64,000 nt of DNA from Alkaliphilus hydrothermalis. Its GTDB lineage: Bacteria > Bacillota > Clostridia > Peptostreptococcales > Natronincolaceae. Both the position numbers and the translations under genes were made by a program. Of this stretch, positions 36,626-45,742 are shown in pieces. The stretch's first letter is position 1; every line of letters begins with the position of its first letter. Under the pieces are notes generated by a model. That model ran no database searches and was not told where the DNA came from. It saw only the letters and a list, made by a program, of their open reading frames with translations. The stretch lies in contig NZ_JAFBEE010000013.1 of assembly GCF_016908555.1 (NCBI RefSeq), forward strand, positions 1-64,000, given 5' to 3'.

Positions 36626-37330
36626 CTATTGATAAAATACGTGGTCACCTATTCTAGTAACATAGCTTTTATTTCTGACAATCCATGTTCCTGCTGCTTT
36701 ATCTGGATTGAAGAAATAAGTTGACTGACCTACTGGTCTAGCACCATTCAATGCATCTTTAGCTGCACGAATACTCTCTTGAGATGGTGTGTTGTAGATT
36801 GTACCGTCGGCTACAGGGCTAAATTGAGGAATATTTTTATAATATTCAAAAATTACATTATATATCGTGTTGGGGAAACTATTTGATTTTACCCTGTTTA
36901 ATACGACGTTACCTACAGCTACCTTCCCTTGATATGGTTCGGCACCTGCTTCAGCATGGATGATTCTAGATAACCAATATAGGTCATCATTAGTATAATT
37001 TTTAGTAGAGGCACTTCTGGATATAGTTGTTTTTTTAGCGTATAGGGTAGATTGCGTTTGGCGACCAGCTATACCATCAACTGTAATGCCACTGGCCTTT
37101 TGGAAACTAATGACTGCGGCACGGGTTATTCTACCATATATTCCATCCACAACACTATTATAGAGACCTCTGTTTTTTAATTCTGTTTGAAGCCTTACTA
37201 CATCATTACCACGACTACCAATTGTAAGGTTACGATAAGATTCGCCTGCTGCCATGACCCCTACTACTTGAATAGAAATAAATAGTAAAATCAAAAGTAC
37301 TGCCATTAATCTTTTTTGATACTTTTGCAT
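36626..37330 (-). CDS. sleB: SleB-like spore cortex-lytic / cell wall hydrolase
   Basis: A 234-residue exported protein: signal peptide (about 1-28, cleavage near VMAAGES), a peptidoglycan-binding repeat (about 35-95; GSRGNDVVRLQTELKNRGLY, ITRAAVISFQKASGITVDG) and a Hydrolase_2 catalytic domain (about 110-234) with the catalytic glutamate in RIIHAEAGAEPYQGK. SleB is a lytic transglycosylase acting on muramic-lactam cortex; vegetative paralogues (CwlJ/YkvT type) share the layout. The c-di-AMP riboswitch upstream points to control by cell-wall or osmotic state, which is more typical of a vegetative hydrolase, so the spore role is uncertain. Confidence 0.85.
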   Translation of the reverse strand: MQKYQKRLMAVLLILLFISIQVVGVMAAGESYRNLTIGSRGNDVVRLQTELKNRGLYNSVVDGIYGRITRAAVISFQKASGITVDGIAGRQTQSTLYAKKTTISRSASTKNYTNDDLYWLSRIIHAEAGAEPYQGKVAVGNVVLNRVKSNSFPNTIYNVIFEYYKNIPQFSPVADGTIYNTPSQESIRAAKDALNGARPVGQSTYFFNPDKAAGTWIVRNKSYVTRIGDHVFYQ

Positions 37331-37345
37331 TCTAGTCCACTCCTT

Positions 37346-37480
37346 CCATAATCGCTTCCGAAGTTAGCTGACGGGTGCGGGATAGAAGGCTCCCTACCAT
37401 AAGACTCATGGATTAACCCCTACATTGGTTCCTCCGTACCCAGAAATCTGGGATTCAGCAGTTTGTTGGCTGATGCAATA
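37346..37480 (-). ncRNA. ydaO/yuaA (c-di-AMP) riboswitch
   Basis: The minus strand carries ydaO-type conserved blocks in order: CCAACAAACTGCTGAATCCC, GGGTACGGAGGAACCA, GGGGTTAATCC, then CCCGTCAGCTAAC, TTCGGAAGCG. It lies between a consensus promoter and the sleB-like gene, 16 bases from the start codon. Class members are OFF switches for c-di-AMP and commonly control cell-wall hydrolases and osmolyte transporters. I see no separate terminator, so the mechanism may be translational or use the sequence near 37331-37350. Confidence 0.88.
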
Positions 37481-37486
37481 TGGATA

Positions 37487-37515
37487 ATTATACAGGAGGT
37501 TTGACATTATGTAAA
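37487..37515 (-). promoter_or_regulatory. Sigma-A promoter of the riboswitch-sleB transcript
   Basis: Minus strand TTTACA (37510-37515), 17-base spacer, TATAAT (37487-37492), directly upstream of the riboswitch. The remaining 37516-37735 gap before the peptidase gene shows nothing recognisable. Confidence 0.8.
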
Positions 37516-37735
37516 CCTACAAAATGAAATTACATTAAATTACCAGAGTATAAACTAAAGTGCATAATGTCATATAGGTTCGAAGATTAGGTGCAGATAA
37601 TAGATATCATATAATTTTTTTTATACGAGTAAAGAGGATTTAAAAGAATTATGCAGAATATTTTATTTAATGAAATAAATTTAAGCTAAATATAATAAGT
37701 TATATGAAGCTAATTAAAAGGATGGTGGCAAATTA

Positions 37736-39433
37736 ATGTTAACATTTAAGGATTATCAATATGTAAGACCTGACATGGAAAACATGGAAAAAGAGATGGA
37801 CAGATTATTAAAGGATTTTGATCACGCAGAGTCCTTTGAAATCCAAGATGGCATTATGACAGAAATTAATGGACTAAGAAACGACTTTGAAACAATGACG
37901 AACTTAGTGCATATTCGTCATACTGTAGATACTACAGATGCTTTTTATGAAGCTGAAAATGATTATATTGATGAAGTAACACCAGTTTATAGTGGATTTG
38001 GAAATCGCTTTTATAAATCTTTGCTTAATTCTAAGTTTAGAAAAGAGCTAGAAGACAAATGGGGACAACAGTTATTTAGAATCGCAGAATTACAACTTAA
38101 AACCTTCCGCCCTGAAATTATTGAAGATCTACAGAAAGAAAATAAGTTAGCCAGTCAATATGTTAAATTGAGGGCTTCTGCAAAAATCGACTTCCAAGGG
38201 GAAGAAAGAAATATCCCACAAATGCAACCCTTCATGGAGTCAAAGGATCGGGATGTAAGAAAGGCTGCTCAAGAGGCATTAAATGGTTTCTTTGCAGAAA
38301 ATGAAGCAAAGTTTGACGAGATTTATGATCAGTTAGTTAAGGTAAGAACTAAAATAGCTAAGGATTTAGGTTTTACTAACTTCGTTGAATTAGGCTATGC
38401 TAGAATGAAGCGTTCTGATTATAATGCCGATATGGCTGCAAACTATAGGAAGCAAGTGTATGAGAGTCTTGTACCTGTAGCTACCAAGCTTAGGGAAAGA
38501 CAAGCAAAAAGATTACAATTAGACAGTCTTAAATATTATGATGAGTCTTTAGAATTCTTAACAGGAAATGCGACTCCAAAGGGAAGTCCTGAATGGATTA
38601 TTAACAATGGTAAGAAGATGTATCAGGAACTATCACCTGAAACCAACGAGTTCTTTACTTTTATGATTGAGAATGAGTTATTGGATCTTGAAGCTAAGAA
38701 GGGTAAAGCAGGGGGAGGGTACTGTACATACTTAAACAATTATAAAGCTCCATTTATCTTCTCTAATTTTAACGGAACTTCTGGTGACGTGGATGTATTA
38801 ACCCATGAGGCAGGGCATGCATTTCAAGTATACAGCAGTAGACATTTTGAAGTGCCAGAGTATGGATTCCCAACCTATGAAGCTTGTGAGATTCACTCCA
38901 TGAGTATGGAATTTTTTGCTTGGCCTTGGATGAATCTTTTCTTCCAAGAGGACGAAGCTAAATACAAATTTACGCATTTAAGCTCTGCAATTCTTTTTAT
39001 TCCTTATGGGGTAACTGTTGATGAATTCCAACACTGGGTATATGAGAATCCAGAAGCGACTCCAGAGGAAAGAAGAAAGGCGTGGAGGGAAATTGAGGCT
39101 AAATATCTACCCCATAGAGATTATGAAGACAATGACTTCCTAAAGCGTGGTGGATTCTGGTTTAGACAAGGACACATTTTTGAGATGCCCTTCTATTATA
39201 TTGATTATACCTTAGCTCAGGTTTGTGCATTCCAATTCTGGGTTAAGTCTGGAGAAAATAAAGAAAAGGCTTGGAGTGATTATTTAACCCTTTGTCAAGC
39301 AGGAGGCAGTCGGTCATTCTTAGAGCTAGTTGAATTAGCAAATTTAAGGAATCCATTTGAAGACGGTTGTATCGAGTCAATTATTGGTCCAGTACAACAG
39401 TGGCTAGATCAAGTGGACGATACGAAATTTTAG
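37736..39433 (+). CDS. M3-family oligoendopeptidase
   Basis: A 565-residue zinc oligopeptidase of the M3 (PepF/thimet) family. The HExxH motif is HEAGH at residues 357-361 and the third ligand is in the following EIHSMSME helix. It is cytosolic, without a signal peptide, and cleaves short peptides. The length and family match the M3 group common in clostridia. The ATG lies after AAAAGGATGGTGG. Confidence 0.9.
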   Translation: MLTFKDYQYVRPDMENMEKEMDRLLKDFDHAESFEIQDGIMTEINGLRNDFETMTNLVHIRHTVDTTDAFYEAENDYIDEVTPVYSGFGNRFYKSLLNSKFRKELEDKWGQQLFRIAELQLKTFRPEIIEDLQKENKLASQYVKLRASAKIDFQGEERNIPQMQPFMESKDRDVRKAAQEALNGFFAENEAKFDEIYDQLVKVRTKIAKDLGFTNFVELGYARMKRSDYNADMAANYRKQVYESLVPVATKLRERQAKRLQLDSLKYYDESLEFLTGNATPKGSPEWIINNGKKMYQELSPETNEFFTFMIENELLDLEAKKGKAGGGYCTYLNNYKAPFIFSNFNGTSGDVDVLTHEAGHAFQVYSSRHFEVPEYGFPTYEACEIHSMSMEFFAWPWMNLFFQEDEAKYKFTHLSSAILFIPYGVTVDEFQHWVYENPEATPEERRKAWREIEAKYLPHRDYEDNDFLKRGGFWFRQGHIFEMPFYYIDYTLAQVCAFQFWVKSGENKEKAWSDYLTLCQAGGSRSFLELVELANLRNPFEDGCIESIIGPVQQWLDQVDDTKF

Positions 39434-39470
39434 AATTAAAACCTAACGATTTAGATGTACCTATTAAATT

Positions 39471-39508
39471 AAAACCATATCAGTCTTAGGATTGATGTGG
39501 TTTTTTTT
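39471..39508 (+). terminator. Terminator of the M3 peptidase gene
   Basis: AAAACCATATCA (39471-39482) pairs with TGATGTGGTTTT (39493-39504), followed by T residues. Confidence 0.85.
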
Positions 39509-39568
39509 AGGTGTGGGATAATTATACAAATAAAACCTGGGAAGTTATATTTGATGGATTAAGTATTG

Positions 39569-39598
39569 TTGGCAGTTAGGATAAAATGATGGTATAAT
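39569..39598 (+). promoter_or_regulatory. Promoter of udk
   Basis: TTGGCA (39569-39574), 18-base spacer, TATAAT (39593-39598) with a TG extension. Confidence 0.65.
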
Positions 39599-39654
39599 TG
39601 GTATCATAGTAAATCATATATAGCGAATGCGGTTATTTTACAGGAGGACAAACG

Positions 39655-40275
39655 ATGAAGCAACCAGTTATAATTGGAATAGCAGGAGGGACGGGTTCAG
39701 GAAAGACCACCCTTGCTAGAAAACTAAAGGAAGACTTTGAAGATGATCTACTTCTACTTTGCCAGGACTACTATTATCGTTCTTTTAACGATATAACCTA
39801 TGAAGAAAGGTGTAAGCTAAATTTTGATCATCCCAATGCTTTTGATACCGATTTATTAGTTGAGCACATAGCAAAATTGAAAAACTTTGAAGCTATTGAA
39901 AGACCAGTGTATTCCTTTGTTGAACATATGAGGCAGAAGGAAACTGTTTATGAAGAGGCTAAAAGAGTCGTGGTACTAGAGGGGATTCTTATATTTGAGA
40001 ATCCTAAATTAGTTAATCTGATGGATATTAAGGTATTTGTTGATACTGATTCTGATATTAGATTTGCCAGAAGGCTGGTAAGGGACATCAATGAAAGAGG
40101 TAGGAATGTTGATTCGGTTGTAGATCAATATTTAAACACTGTAAAACCAATGCATGAAGCCTTTATTGAGCCCAGTAAAAAGAATGCCGATATCATTATT
40201 CCAGAGGGGGGCATGAATCAAGTAGCCTCATCGATGCTGGTGGATAAGATTAATACGATATTAAACAACTGGTAA
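39655..40275 (+). CDS. udk: Uridine kinase
   Basis: A 206-residue P-loop nucleoside kinase. Walker A GGTGSGKTT is at residues 11-19, CQDYYY follows as the nucleoside-binding region, and RRLVRDINERGR carries the lid arginines. It phosphorylates uridine and cytidine in pyrimidine salvage. PRK/UDK relatives in clostridia can differ in substrate, but length and motifs fit Udk. CAGGAGG is the ribosome site. It is monocistronic. Confidence 0.88.
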   Translation: MKQPVIIGIAGGTGSGKTTLARKLKEDFEDDLLLLCQDYYYRSFNDITYEERCKLNFDHPNAFDTDLLVEHIAKLKNFEAIERPVYSFVEHMRQKETVYEEAKRVVVLEGILIFENPKLVNLMDIKVFVDTDSDIRFARRLVRDINERGRNVDSVVDQYLNTVKPMHEAFIEPSKKNADIIIPEGGMNQVASSMLVDKINTILNNW

Positions 40276-40276
40276 T

Positions 40277-40318
40277 AAAAGAAGGTATAATCTGATGAAT
40301 TAGATTATACCTTCTTTT
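40277..40318 (+). terminator. Terminator of udk
   Basis: A 17-bp perfect stem (40277-40293 with 40302-40318) ending in a T run. Confidence 0.92.
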
Positions 40319-40319
40319 T

Positions 40320-40443
40320 TAGCCTGTTGAAAAGGCTCCATCTTCTGCGTCACTGCAAGCAATCAGCACCCTCGCGTATTATCTATACGCTACGTTCGCT
40401 GACTGCTTTTGTTCCTTGAATCTGAAGGCTTTTGAACAGGCTA
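40320..40443. repeat. Long imperfect palindrome, MITE-like
   Basis: About 60 bases (from TAGCCTGTTGAAAAGGC at 40320) can pair, with scattered mismatches, with the following 60 bases (ending in TTTTGAACAGGCTA at 40443). The centre is GCGTAT-TATCT-ATACGC. It directly abuts the udk terminator and precedes the end of degV. The structure suggests a palindromic interspersed repeat or non-autonomous mobile element; a related shorter structure lies at 25066-25122. Confidence 0.65.
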
Positions 40444-40464
40444 TTGTAATTTGAAAAGCCAAAA

Positions 40465-41298
40465 TTAAAACAATACTGCCAATGCACCAAATCCACCGTG
40501 GGAACCCATTGTTGCTCCTAATTCCCCGATAAGAATTTCTTTAGGATTGAATAATTTTCTAATACCTTCCTCCATAAAGCTAATATCCTGTTGAGATGCC
40601 TTAGCATGGAGAATGGATAGGGTTGATTGGCTAATATCCTTACCTGTTTCCTCAATGGCTTCTAATAATTTTTTTAACTGTCTTTTTCTACCTCTACAGT
40701 AGTCAACAACCTTTAATGATCCGTCGGGGGCCATTGTTAGGATGGGTTTTATTTGCATTACCTTTGCAATGCTCCCCTTCCAGTTGGAAATACGACCACC
40801 CTTGATGACATTATCTAAGTTATCAATAGCTACAAAGGAGTGCATTGTATGTCTTAGTTCCAGAAGTTGTTCTTTTATCTCTTCAAAAGAAAGTCCCGCA
40901 TTGATTAGTTCTTGAGCCTTCATCACTTGAAGTCCTGTTCCCATGCTTACATGCAAAGAATCGATAACTTCGATTTTTCTTTTAATCATGTCCTTAGCAA
41001 TCATAGCACTTTGATAAGTACCGCTTAGACCTGCTGAAATAGTAAGACACAAAATGGAGTCATTTTCATCAAACTTCTCAAAGACATTTAAAAAGCTTTG
41101 AGGAGCCGGCAGGGATGTCTTGGGTAATAGGTCTGTAGAAGCCATCTTATTATAGAACTCACTAGTGGATAAGTCCACACCATCATTGTAGACCTCATCT
41201 TCAAATGTAATCTGCAAAGGGACTATTTCAATATTGTTTTCTTTAGCATATTCGATAGGTAAATCTGCTCCACTATCGGTAACTAGACGTATTTTCAT
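40465..41298 (-). CDS. DegV-family fatty-acid-binding protein
   Basis: A 277-residue DegV protein (opening VTDSGADLPIEYAKENNIEIVPLQI; the SDLP-like and TSLP boxes line the fatty-acid pocket). DegV/FakB proteins present fatty acids to the kinase FakA for acyl-phosphate formation; no fakA gene is adjacent here. The family is large and paralogues differ in fatty-acid preference. GAGAGTT-type sequence precedes the ATG. Confidence 0.88.
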   Translation of the reverse strand: MKIRLVTDSGADLPIEYAKENNIEIVPLQITFEDEVYNDGVDLSTSEFYNKMASTDLLPKTSLPAPQSFLNVFEKFDENDSILCLTISAGLSGTYQSAMIAKDMIKRKIEVIDSLHVSMGTGLQVMKAQELINAGLSFEEIKEQLLELRHTMHSFVAIDNLDNVIKGGRISNWKGSIAKVMQIKPILTMAPDGSLKVVDYCRGRKRQLKKLLEAIEETGKDISQSTLSILHAKASQQDISFMEEGIRKLFNPKEILIGELGATMGSHGGFGALAVLF

Positions 41299-41669
41299 TA
41301 GAAACTCTCCAATTCTTTTTTTATTAATTATATGTCACTTTACAATGTTCTGCAATAAAATACTTTTTTCGACATCATTTTTACTTCATATAGCCAATAA
41401 AAATTTGATTGCTTATATATAGGATACAGTGGAAGGGGAGATATTATGCTGGAAGATTTAAATTTAATACTTGTTATATATTATCATTGGAATAAAATGG
41501 AGATAATGAAATAAAACCCTTAATATACCATGACACTTATGTTAAAATGATATATATCGTTCTATCACGTTATTATCGTTTTATTATAATAATCTGTAGA
41601 TGTTTTATTCTAGTTTGATGATGAAACAATATAGATTAGCAACACCATAAGCTAAAAACAGAAGGGATT
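41299..41669. other. Intergenic region before topB
   Basis: AT-rich, with no terminator or riboswitch recognised. The only coding-like element is the 22-codon frame at 41446-41514. Confidence 0.3.
41446..41514 (+). CDS. Possible 22-residue peptide
   Basis: ATG at 41446 stands six bases after a strong GGAAGGGGAG and opens 22 codons (MLEDLNLILVIYYHWNKMEI, then two more residues). The good ribosome site in otherwise empty DNA is the only evidence. It could be a small membrane-associated or leader peptide, or chance. Confidence 0.28.
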   Translation: MLEDLNLILVIYYHWNKMEIMK

Positions 41670-41675
41670 GTGAAT

Positions 41676-43862
41676 ATGAGCAAAACATTAGTACTGGCGG
41701 AAAAACCCTCCGTAGCTAGAGATTTGGCTAGGGTCTTAAACTGCAATCGAAAAGCCAATGGCTTTATAGAAGGGGACAATTATATTATTACTTGGGCGCT
41801 GGGGCATTTAGTCACCCTAGCAGACCCAGAGGTCTATGGAGATCAATATAAGGAATGGCGAATAGAAGACCTACCTATGCTTCCAAATTCTATGAAGCTG
41901 GTGGTGATTAAGCAAAGTGGCAAGCAATTCAGTGTGGTAAAGGCCCAGATGAATAGAAAAGATGTAAAGGATATTGTAATCGCCACAGATGCAGGACGTG
42001 AAGGGGAACTGGTGGCAAGATGGATTATTGAAAAGGCCCATGTGAAGAAGCCTATTAAAAGACTTTGGATTTCTTCTGTTACCGACAAAGCCATCAAGGA
42101 AGGTTTCAACAAATTAAGAGATGGGAAGGATTACGAAAACCTTTACGCCTCAGCTGTTGCCCGTTCAGAGGGAGACTGGATTGTAGGGATTAATGCCACA
42201 AGAGCCTTGACCTGTAAATACAATGCCCAGCTATCCTGTGGAAGGGTACAGACCCCAACCATTGCCATCATAGCCGAAAGGGAAAAGGAAATCCAGAACT
42301 TCAAGCCAAAGACCTATTATGGAATTACAGCCCAAGCCAAGGGATTAAAGCTAGTATGGCAAGACCAAAAGACGAAGGACCTCAAGACCTTTGATAAAGG
42401 GAAAGTAGATAAACTATACAGTAGCTTAAAGAATAAGGATGCAACAGTGTATGGAGTAGACAAGGTTGCTAAAAAATCCTACTCACCTCAGTTGTATGAC
42501 CTTACTGAACTTCAAAGGGATGCCAATCGAATTTTCAACTATTCGGCTAAGGAAACCCAAGGAATCATGCAAAAACTTTATGAAACCCACAAGCTGCTGA
42601 CTTATCCAAGAACTGACTCAAGATACATCTCCACCGATATCGTAGACACACTGAAGGATCGTGTTAAAGCTTGTGGCGTGGGGACCTATTCGTCGGTGGC
42701 TGCAAAGATCCTAAGGATTCCTATTAAAGCCAATAAGTCCTTTGTGGATAACAATAAGGTATCAGATCACCATGCTATTATTCCCACCGAGGAAAAGGTG
42801 TTATTGGGGGCATTGAGTGATAAAGAACGAAAGATTTACGATTTAGTTGTAAAACGATTCTTGGCAGTATTATCTCCACCCTTTGAATATGAACAAACAA
42901 CCATTAAGGCTAATGTTGGGGAAGAAACCTTTGTGGCAAAGGGAAAAATCGTCAAATCCCAAGGTTGGAAGGAAGTCTATCAAAACAATGTAGAGGATGA
43001 GGATGAAGGGGATGGTATACTAGATCAGATCCTTCCTAATATTAATAAGGGAGATACCCTAAAGATTACATCCATCACCACCACCACAGGGGAAACAAAG
43101 CCCCCAGCCTATTTTAACGAAGGGACTTTGCTTTCTGCTATGGAGAACCCTGCCAAGTATATGGCAAATGAGAGTAAGGATTTAATAAAGACCATCGGTG
43201 AAACTGGAGGGTTGGGAACAGTGGCCACCCGTGCTGATATCATCGAAAAACTCTTCAAAACTTTTCTAATAGAGAAAAGAGGAAAGGATATCTTTGTCAC
43301 CTCTAAAGGGAAGCAATTATTGGAGCTAGTGCCAGAGGATTTAAAATCTCCCGTCCTTACGGCAGAATGGGAACAAAAATTGTCGGCTATAGAAAAGGGA
43401 ATACTAACTAAGGAAGCATTTGTGAGTGAAATGAGAAATTATACAAAGGAAATCGTCAAGGAGATCAAAGATGCCGATGCATCCTTTAAGCATGATAATC
43501 TCACAAGAAATAAATGCCCTGAATGTGGTAAGTATATGCTGGAGGTCAAGGGCAAGAAGGGTAAAATGCTGATTTGCCAAGATCGAGAGTGTGGTAGTAG
43601 AAAAAATGTATCTCAAATCACCAACTCCCGATGCCCCAACTGTCACAAAAAGCTGGAACTAAGGGGAGAAGGAGAAGGGCGAATCTTTGTCTGTAGCTGT
43701 GGCCATAGGGAAAAATTGTCCTCCTTTAACGAAAGAAAAAAGGTAGAAAAAAATAAGCCCTCTAAAAAGGAAACCCAGAAGTTCTTAAAGGAGCAAAAGA
43801 AAAAAGCTGAAGAACCCATCAATACGGCTTTAGCAGATGCATTGGCAAAGTTAAAGCTATAA
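41676..43862 (+). CDS. topB: DNA topoisomerase III
   Basis: A 728-residue type IA topoisomerase. The TOPRIM domain carries ATDAGREGELVAR (acidic metal site), and the nicking tyrosine is Tyr310 in LLTYPRTDSRYIS. The C-terminus bears two zinc-ribbon-like units (CPECGKYM...CQDRECG and CPNCHKKL...CSCG) and a basic tail. It decatenates and relaxes negatively supercoiled DNA. The start is ATG 41676, nine bases after GAAGGG; GTG 41670 would be too close to it. Confidence 0.92.
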   Translation: MSKTLVLAEKPSVARDLARVLNCNRKANGFIEGDNYIITWALGHLVTLADPEVYGDQYKEWRIEDLPMLPNSMKLVVIKQSGKQFSVVKAQMNRKDVKDIVIATDAGREGELVARWIIEKAHVKKPIKRLWISSVTDKAIKEGFNKLRDGKDYENLYASAVARSEGDWIVGINATRALTCKYNAQLSCGRVQTPTIAIIAEREKEIQNFKPKTYYGITAQAKGLKLVWQDQKTKDLKTFDKGKVDKLYSSLKNKDATVYGVDKVAKKSYSPQLYDLTELQRDANRIFNYSAKETQGIMQKLYETHKLLTYPRTDSRYISTDIVDTLKDRVKACGVGTYSSVAAKILRIPIKANKSFVDNNKVSDHHAIIPTEEKVLLGALSDKERKIYDLVVKRFLAVLSPPFEYEQTTIKANVGEETFVAKGKIVKSQGWKEVYQNNVEDEDEGDGILDQILPNINKGDTLKITSITTTTGETKPPAYFNEGTLLSAMENPAKYMANESKDLIKTIGETGGLGTVATRADIIEKLFKTFLIEKRGKDIFVTSKGKQLLELVPEDLKSPVLTAEWEQKLSAIEKGILTKEAFVSEMRNYTKEIVKEIKDADASFKHDNLTRNKCPECGKYMLEVKGKKGKMLICQDRECGSRKNVSQITNSRCPNCHKKLELRGEGEGRIFVCSCGHREKLSSFNERKKVEKNKPSKKETQKFLKEQKKKAEEPINTALADALAKLKL

Positions 43863-43870
43863 CAAAGTAA

Positions 43871-43904
43871 AAATAGGGAAGTCCAGAGGACTTCCCTATT
43901 TTAG
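43871..43904. terminator. Bidirectional terminator
   Basis: A 14-bp stem (43871-43884 with 43888-43901), 3-nt loop, between topB and the convergent ABC-F gene. Confidence 0.9.
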
Positions 43905-43909
43905 TCAGT

Positions 43910-45499
43910 TTAATCATTCATCAATTCTAAATACTCATCATAAGTCATTTGCTTGTCAATAATCTTGCCATCTGACTTGATTTCAATAATTCTATTGGCA
44001 ATGGTTTGGATAAACTGATGGTCATGGGAAGTGAATAGCATATTACTGCTATAGTCCCGAAGACCGTTATTTAAAGCTGTGATGGATTCAAGGTCAAGGT
44101 GGTTGGTGGGTTGGTCTAAAATCAAGAAGTTTGCGTTACTGAGCATCATTCTAGATAGCATACAACGTACCTTTTCTCCCCCTGAAAGAACAGAAGCTTC
44201 CTTCAGAGCCTCTTCTCCAGAGAATAACATTCTGCCTAAAAATCCTCTGATATAGCTTTCGGCTTTTTCCTCGGAGAATTGACGAAGCCAATCTACAAGA
44301 TTCATATTTACATTATTAAAGAATTCAGAGTTATCCTTAGGGAAATAGGACTTAGTAATAGTAACTCCCCATTTATAGGAGCCACCATCGGCCTCCATTT
44401 CTCCTGTTAGGATTTTAAATAGGGTGGTACAGGTAATCTCATTACCGATAAAAGCAATCTTGTCTCCCTTACTTAATGTAAAGCTGACGTTATCAAGGAT
44501 TTTTTCGCCATTTAGTGTCTTAGTAAGACCATCCACAATCAGAATGTCATTTCCAACCTCCCTTTCAGGCTTAAAGCCACAGAAGGGGTATCTTCTTGTG
44601 GAGGGCTGAATATCATCTACAGTGATTTTATCCAATAACTTCTTACGGGAAGTAGCCTGTTTAGATTTTGATGCATTGGCACTAAAACGAGCAATAAATT
44701 CCTGTAGTTCTTTGATTTTTTCTTCTTTCTTTTTGTTTTGATCCTTCATCATTCTAAGGGCCAATTGGCTAGACTCATACCAGAAATCGTAGTTACCAAC
44801 AAACAGCTTGATTTTACCAAAATCAACGTCTGCCATATGGGTACATACCTTATTTAAGAAGTGACGGTCATGGGATACAACGATTACTGTACCGTCAAAA
44901 TTAATTAAAAATTCCTCAAGCCAGTTAATGGACTTAATATCCAAGTGGTTGGTTGGCTCATCTAGTATCAGAATTCCAGGCTGTCCAAATAAAGCCTGTG
45001 CCAATAGCACCTTAACCTTTTCAGCACCGGTAAGTTCCTCAACAGTTTTATAATGTAGATCTGTTGAAATTCCAAGTCCTTGTAAAAGGGAAGATGCTTC
45101 CGATTCTGCTTCCCATCCATTTAATTCTGCGAATTCACATTCCAGCTCTGAAGCTCGAATACCATCTTCGTCGGTAAATTCAGCTTTAGCATAGATTGCA
45201 TCTTTTTCCTGCATGATTTGATATAGTCTTGCATTTCCCATAATAACAGTTTCAAGAACTTGATTCTTATCATATTGATAGTGATCCTGCTTTAAAACTG
45301 AAACACGAATACTTGCAGGGATGCTGACTTCTCCAGTATTTGCCTCAATTTCACCGGAAAGAATTTTTAAAAATGTACTCTTTCCAGCACCATTTGCCCC
45401 AATTACCCCATAACAATTACCAGGTGTGAATTTTAGATTTACATCTTCAAAAAGTTTTCTGTCGCCATATCTAAGGCTTACGTTAGTTACATTAATCAC
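43910..45499 (-). CDS. ABC-F family ATPase (translation factor type)
   Basis: A 529-residue soluble protein with two ATP-binding cassettes: Walker A GANGAGKST, first signature LTGAEK, Walker B ILILDEPTNHLD; the second cassette has LSGGEKVRC and FLILDQPTNHLD, with Asp-Gln-Pro in place of Asp-Glu-Pro. A charged linker (about residues 235-300) separates them. It matches the YkpA/YbiT subgroup acting on ribosomes, not a transporter. The start is the GTG at 45499, since AAGAAGG lies seven bases before it and homologues begin MI-VTNVSLRYG; an open stretch upstream would add 25 unlikely residues. Confidence 0.88.
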   Translation of the reverse strand: MINVTNVSLRYGDRKLFEDVNLKFTPGNCYGVIGANGAGKSTFLKILSGEIEANTGEVSIPASIRVSVLKQDHYQYDKNQVLETVIMGNARLYQIMQEKDAIYAKAEFTDEDGIRASELECEFAELNGWEAESEASSLLQGLGISTDLHYKTVEELTGAEKVKVLLAQALFGQPGILILDEPTNHLDIKSINWLEEFLINFDGTVIVVSHDRHFLNKVCTHMADVDFGKIKLFVGNYDFWYESSQLALRMMKDQNKKKEEKIKELQEFIARFSANASKSKQATSRKKLLDKITVDDIQPSTRRYPFCGFKPEREVGNDILIVDGLTKTLNGEKILDNVSFTLSKGDKIAFIGNEITCTTLFKILTGEMEADGGSYKWGVTITKSYFPKDNSEFFNNVNMNLVDWLRQFSEEKAESYIRGFLGRMLFSGEEALKEASVLSGGEKVRCMLSRMMLSNANFLILDQPTNHLDLESITALNNGLRDYSSNMLFTSHDHQFIQTIANRIIEIKSDGKIIDKQMTYDEYLELMND

Positions 45500-45583
45500 T
45501 CTATTACCTTCTTCCATATAGTTTAAATCAATTCTATTATTATAACATAGATTAAGAAAAAACACCATATACAAGGTGCATTG

Positions 45584-45612
45584 TTGAATAATGTCGAAAA
45601 AAGATGTATAAT
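45584..45612 (+). promoter_or_regulatory. Promoter of the methyltransferase-GH3-GGDEF/HD-GYP operon
   Basis: TTGAAT (45584-45589), 17-base spacer, TATAAT (45607-45612). It leaves a leader of about 125 bases in which I recognise no riboswitch. Confidence 0.6.
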
Positions 45613-45742
45613 ATAATTAATTCTGACGACAAATTTTTACATAAAAAATATGATTTTCACGTTACAATTAAACAGGGAAAAAACATGTACAGAGGATTAT
45701 AAATAGCAGTAAAAGCATGGCGACGATTGAAGGAGGTGTTTT

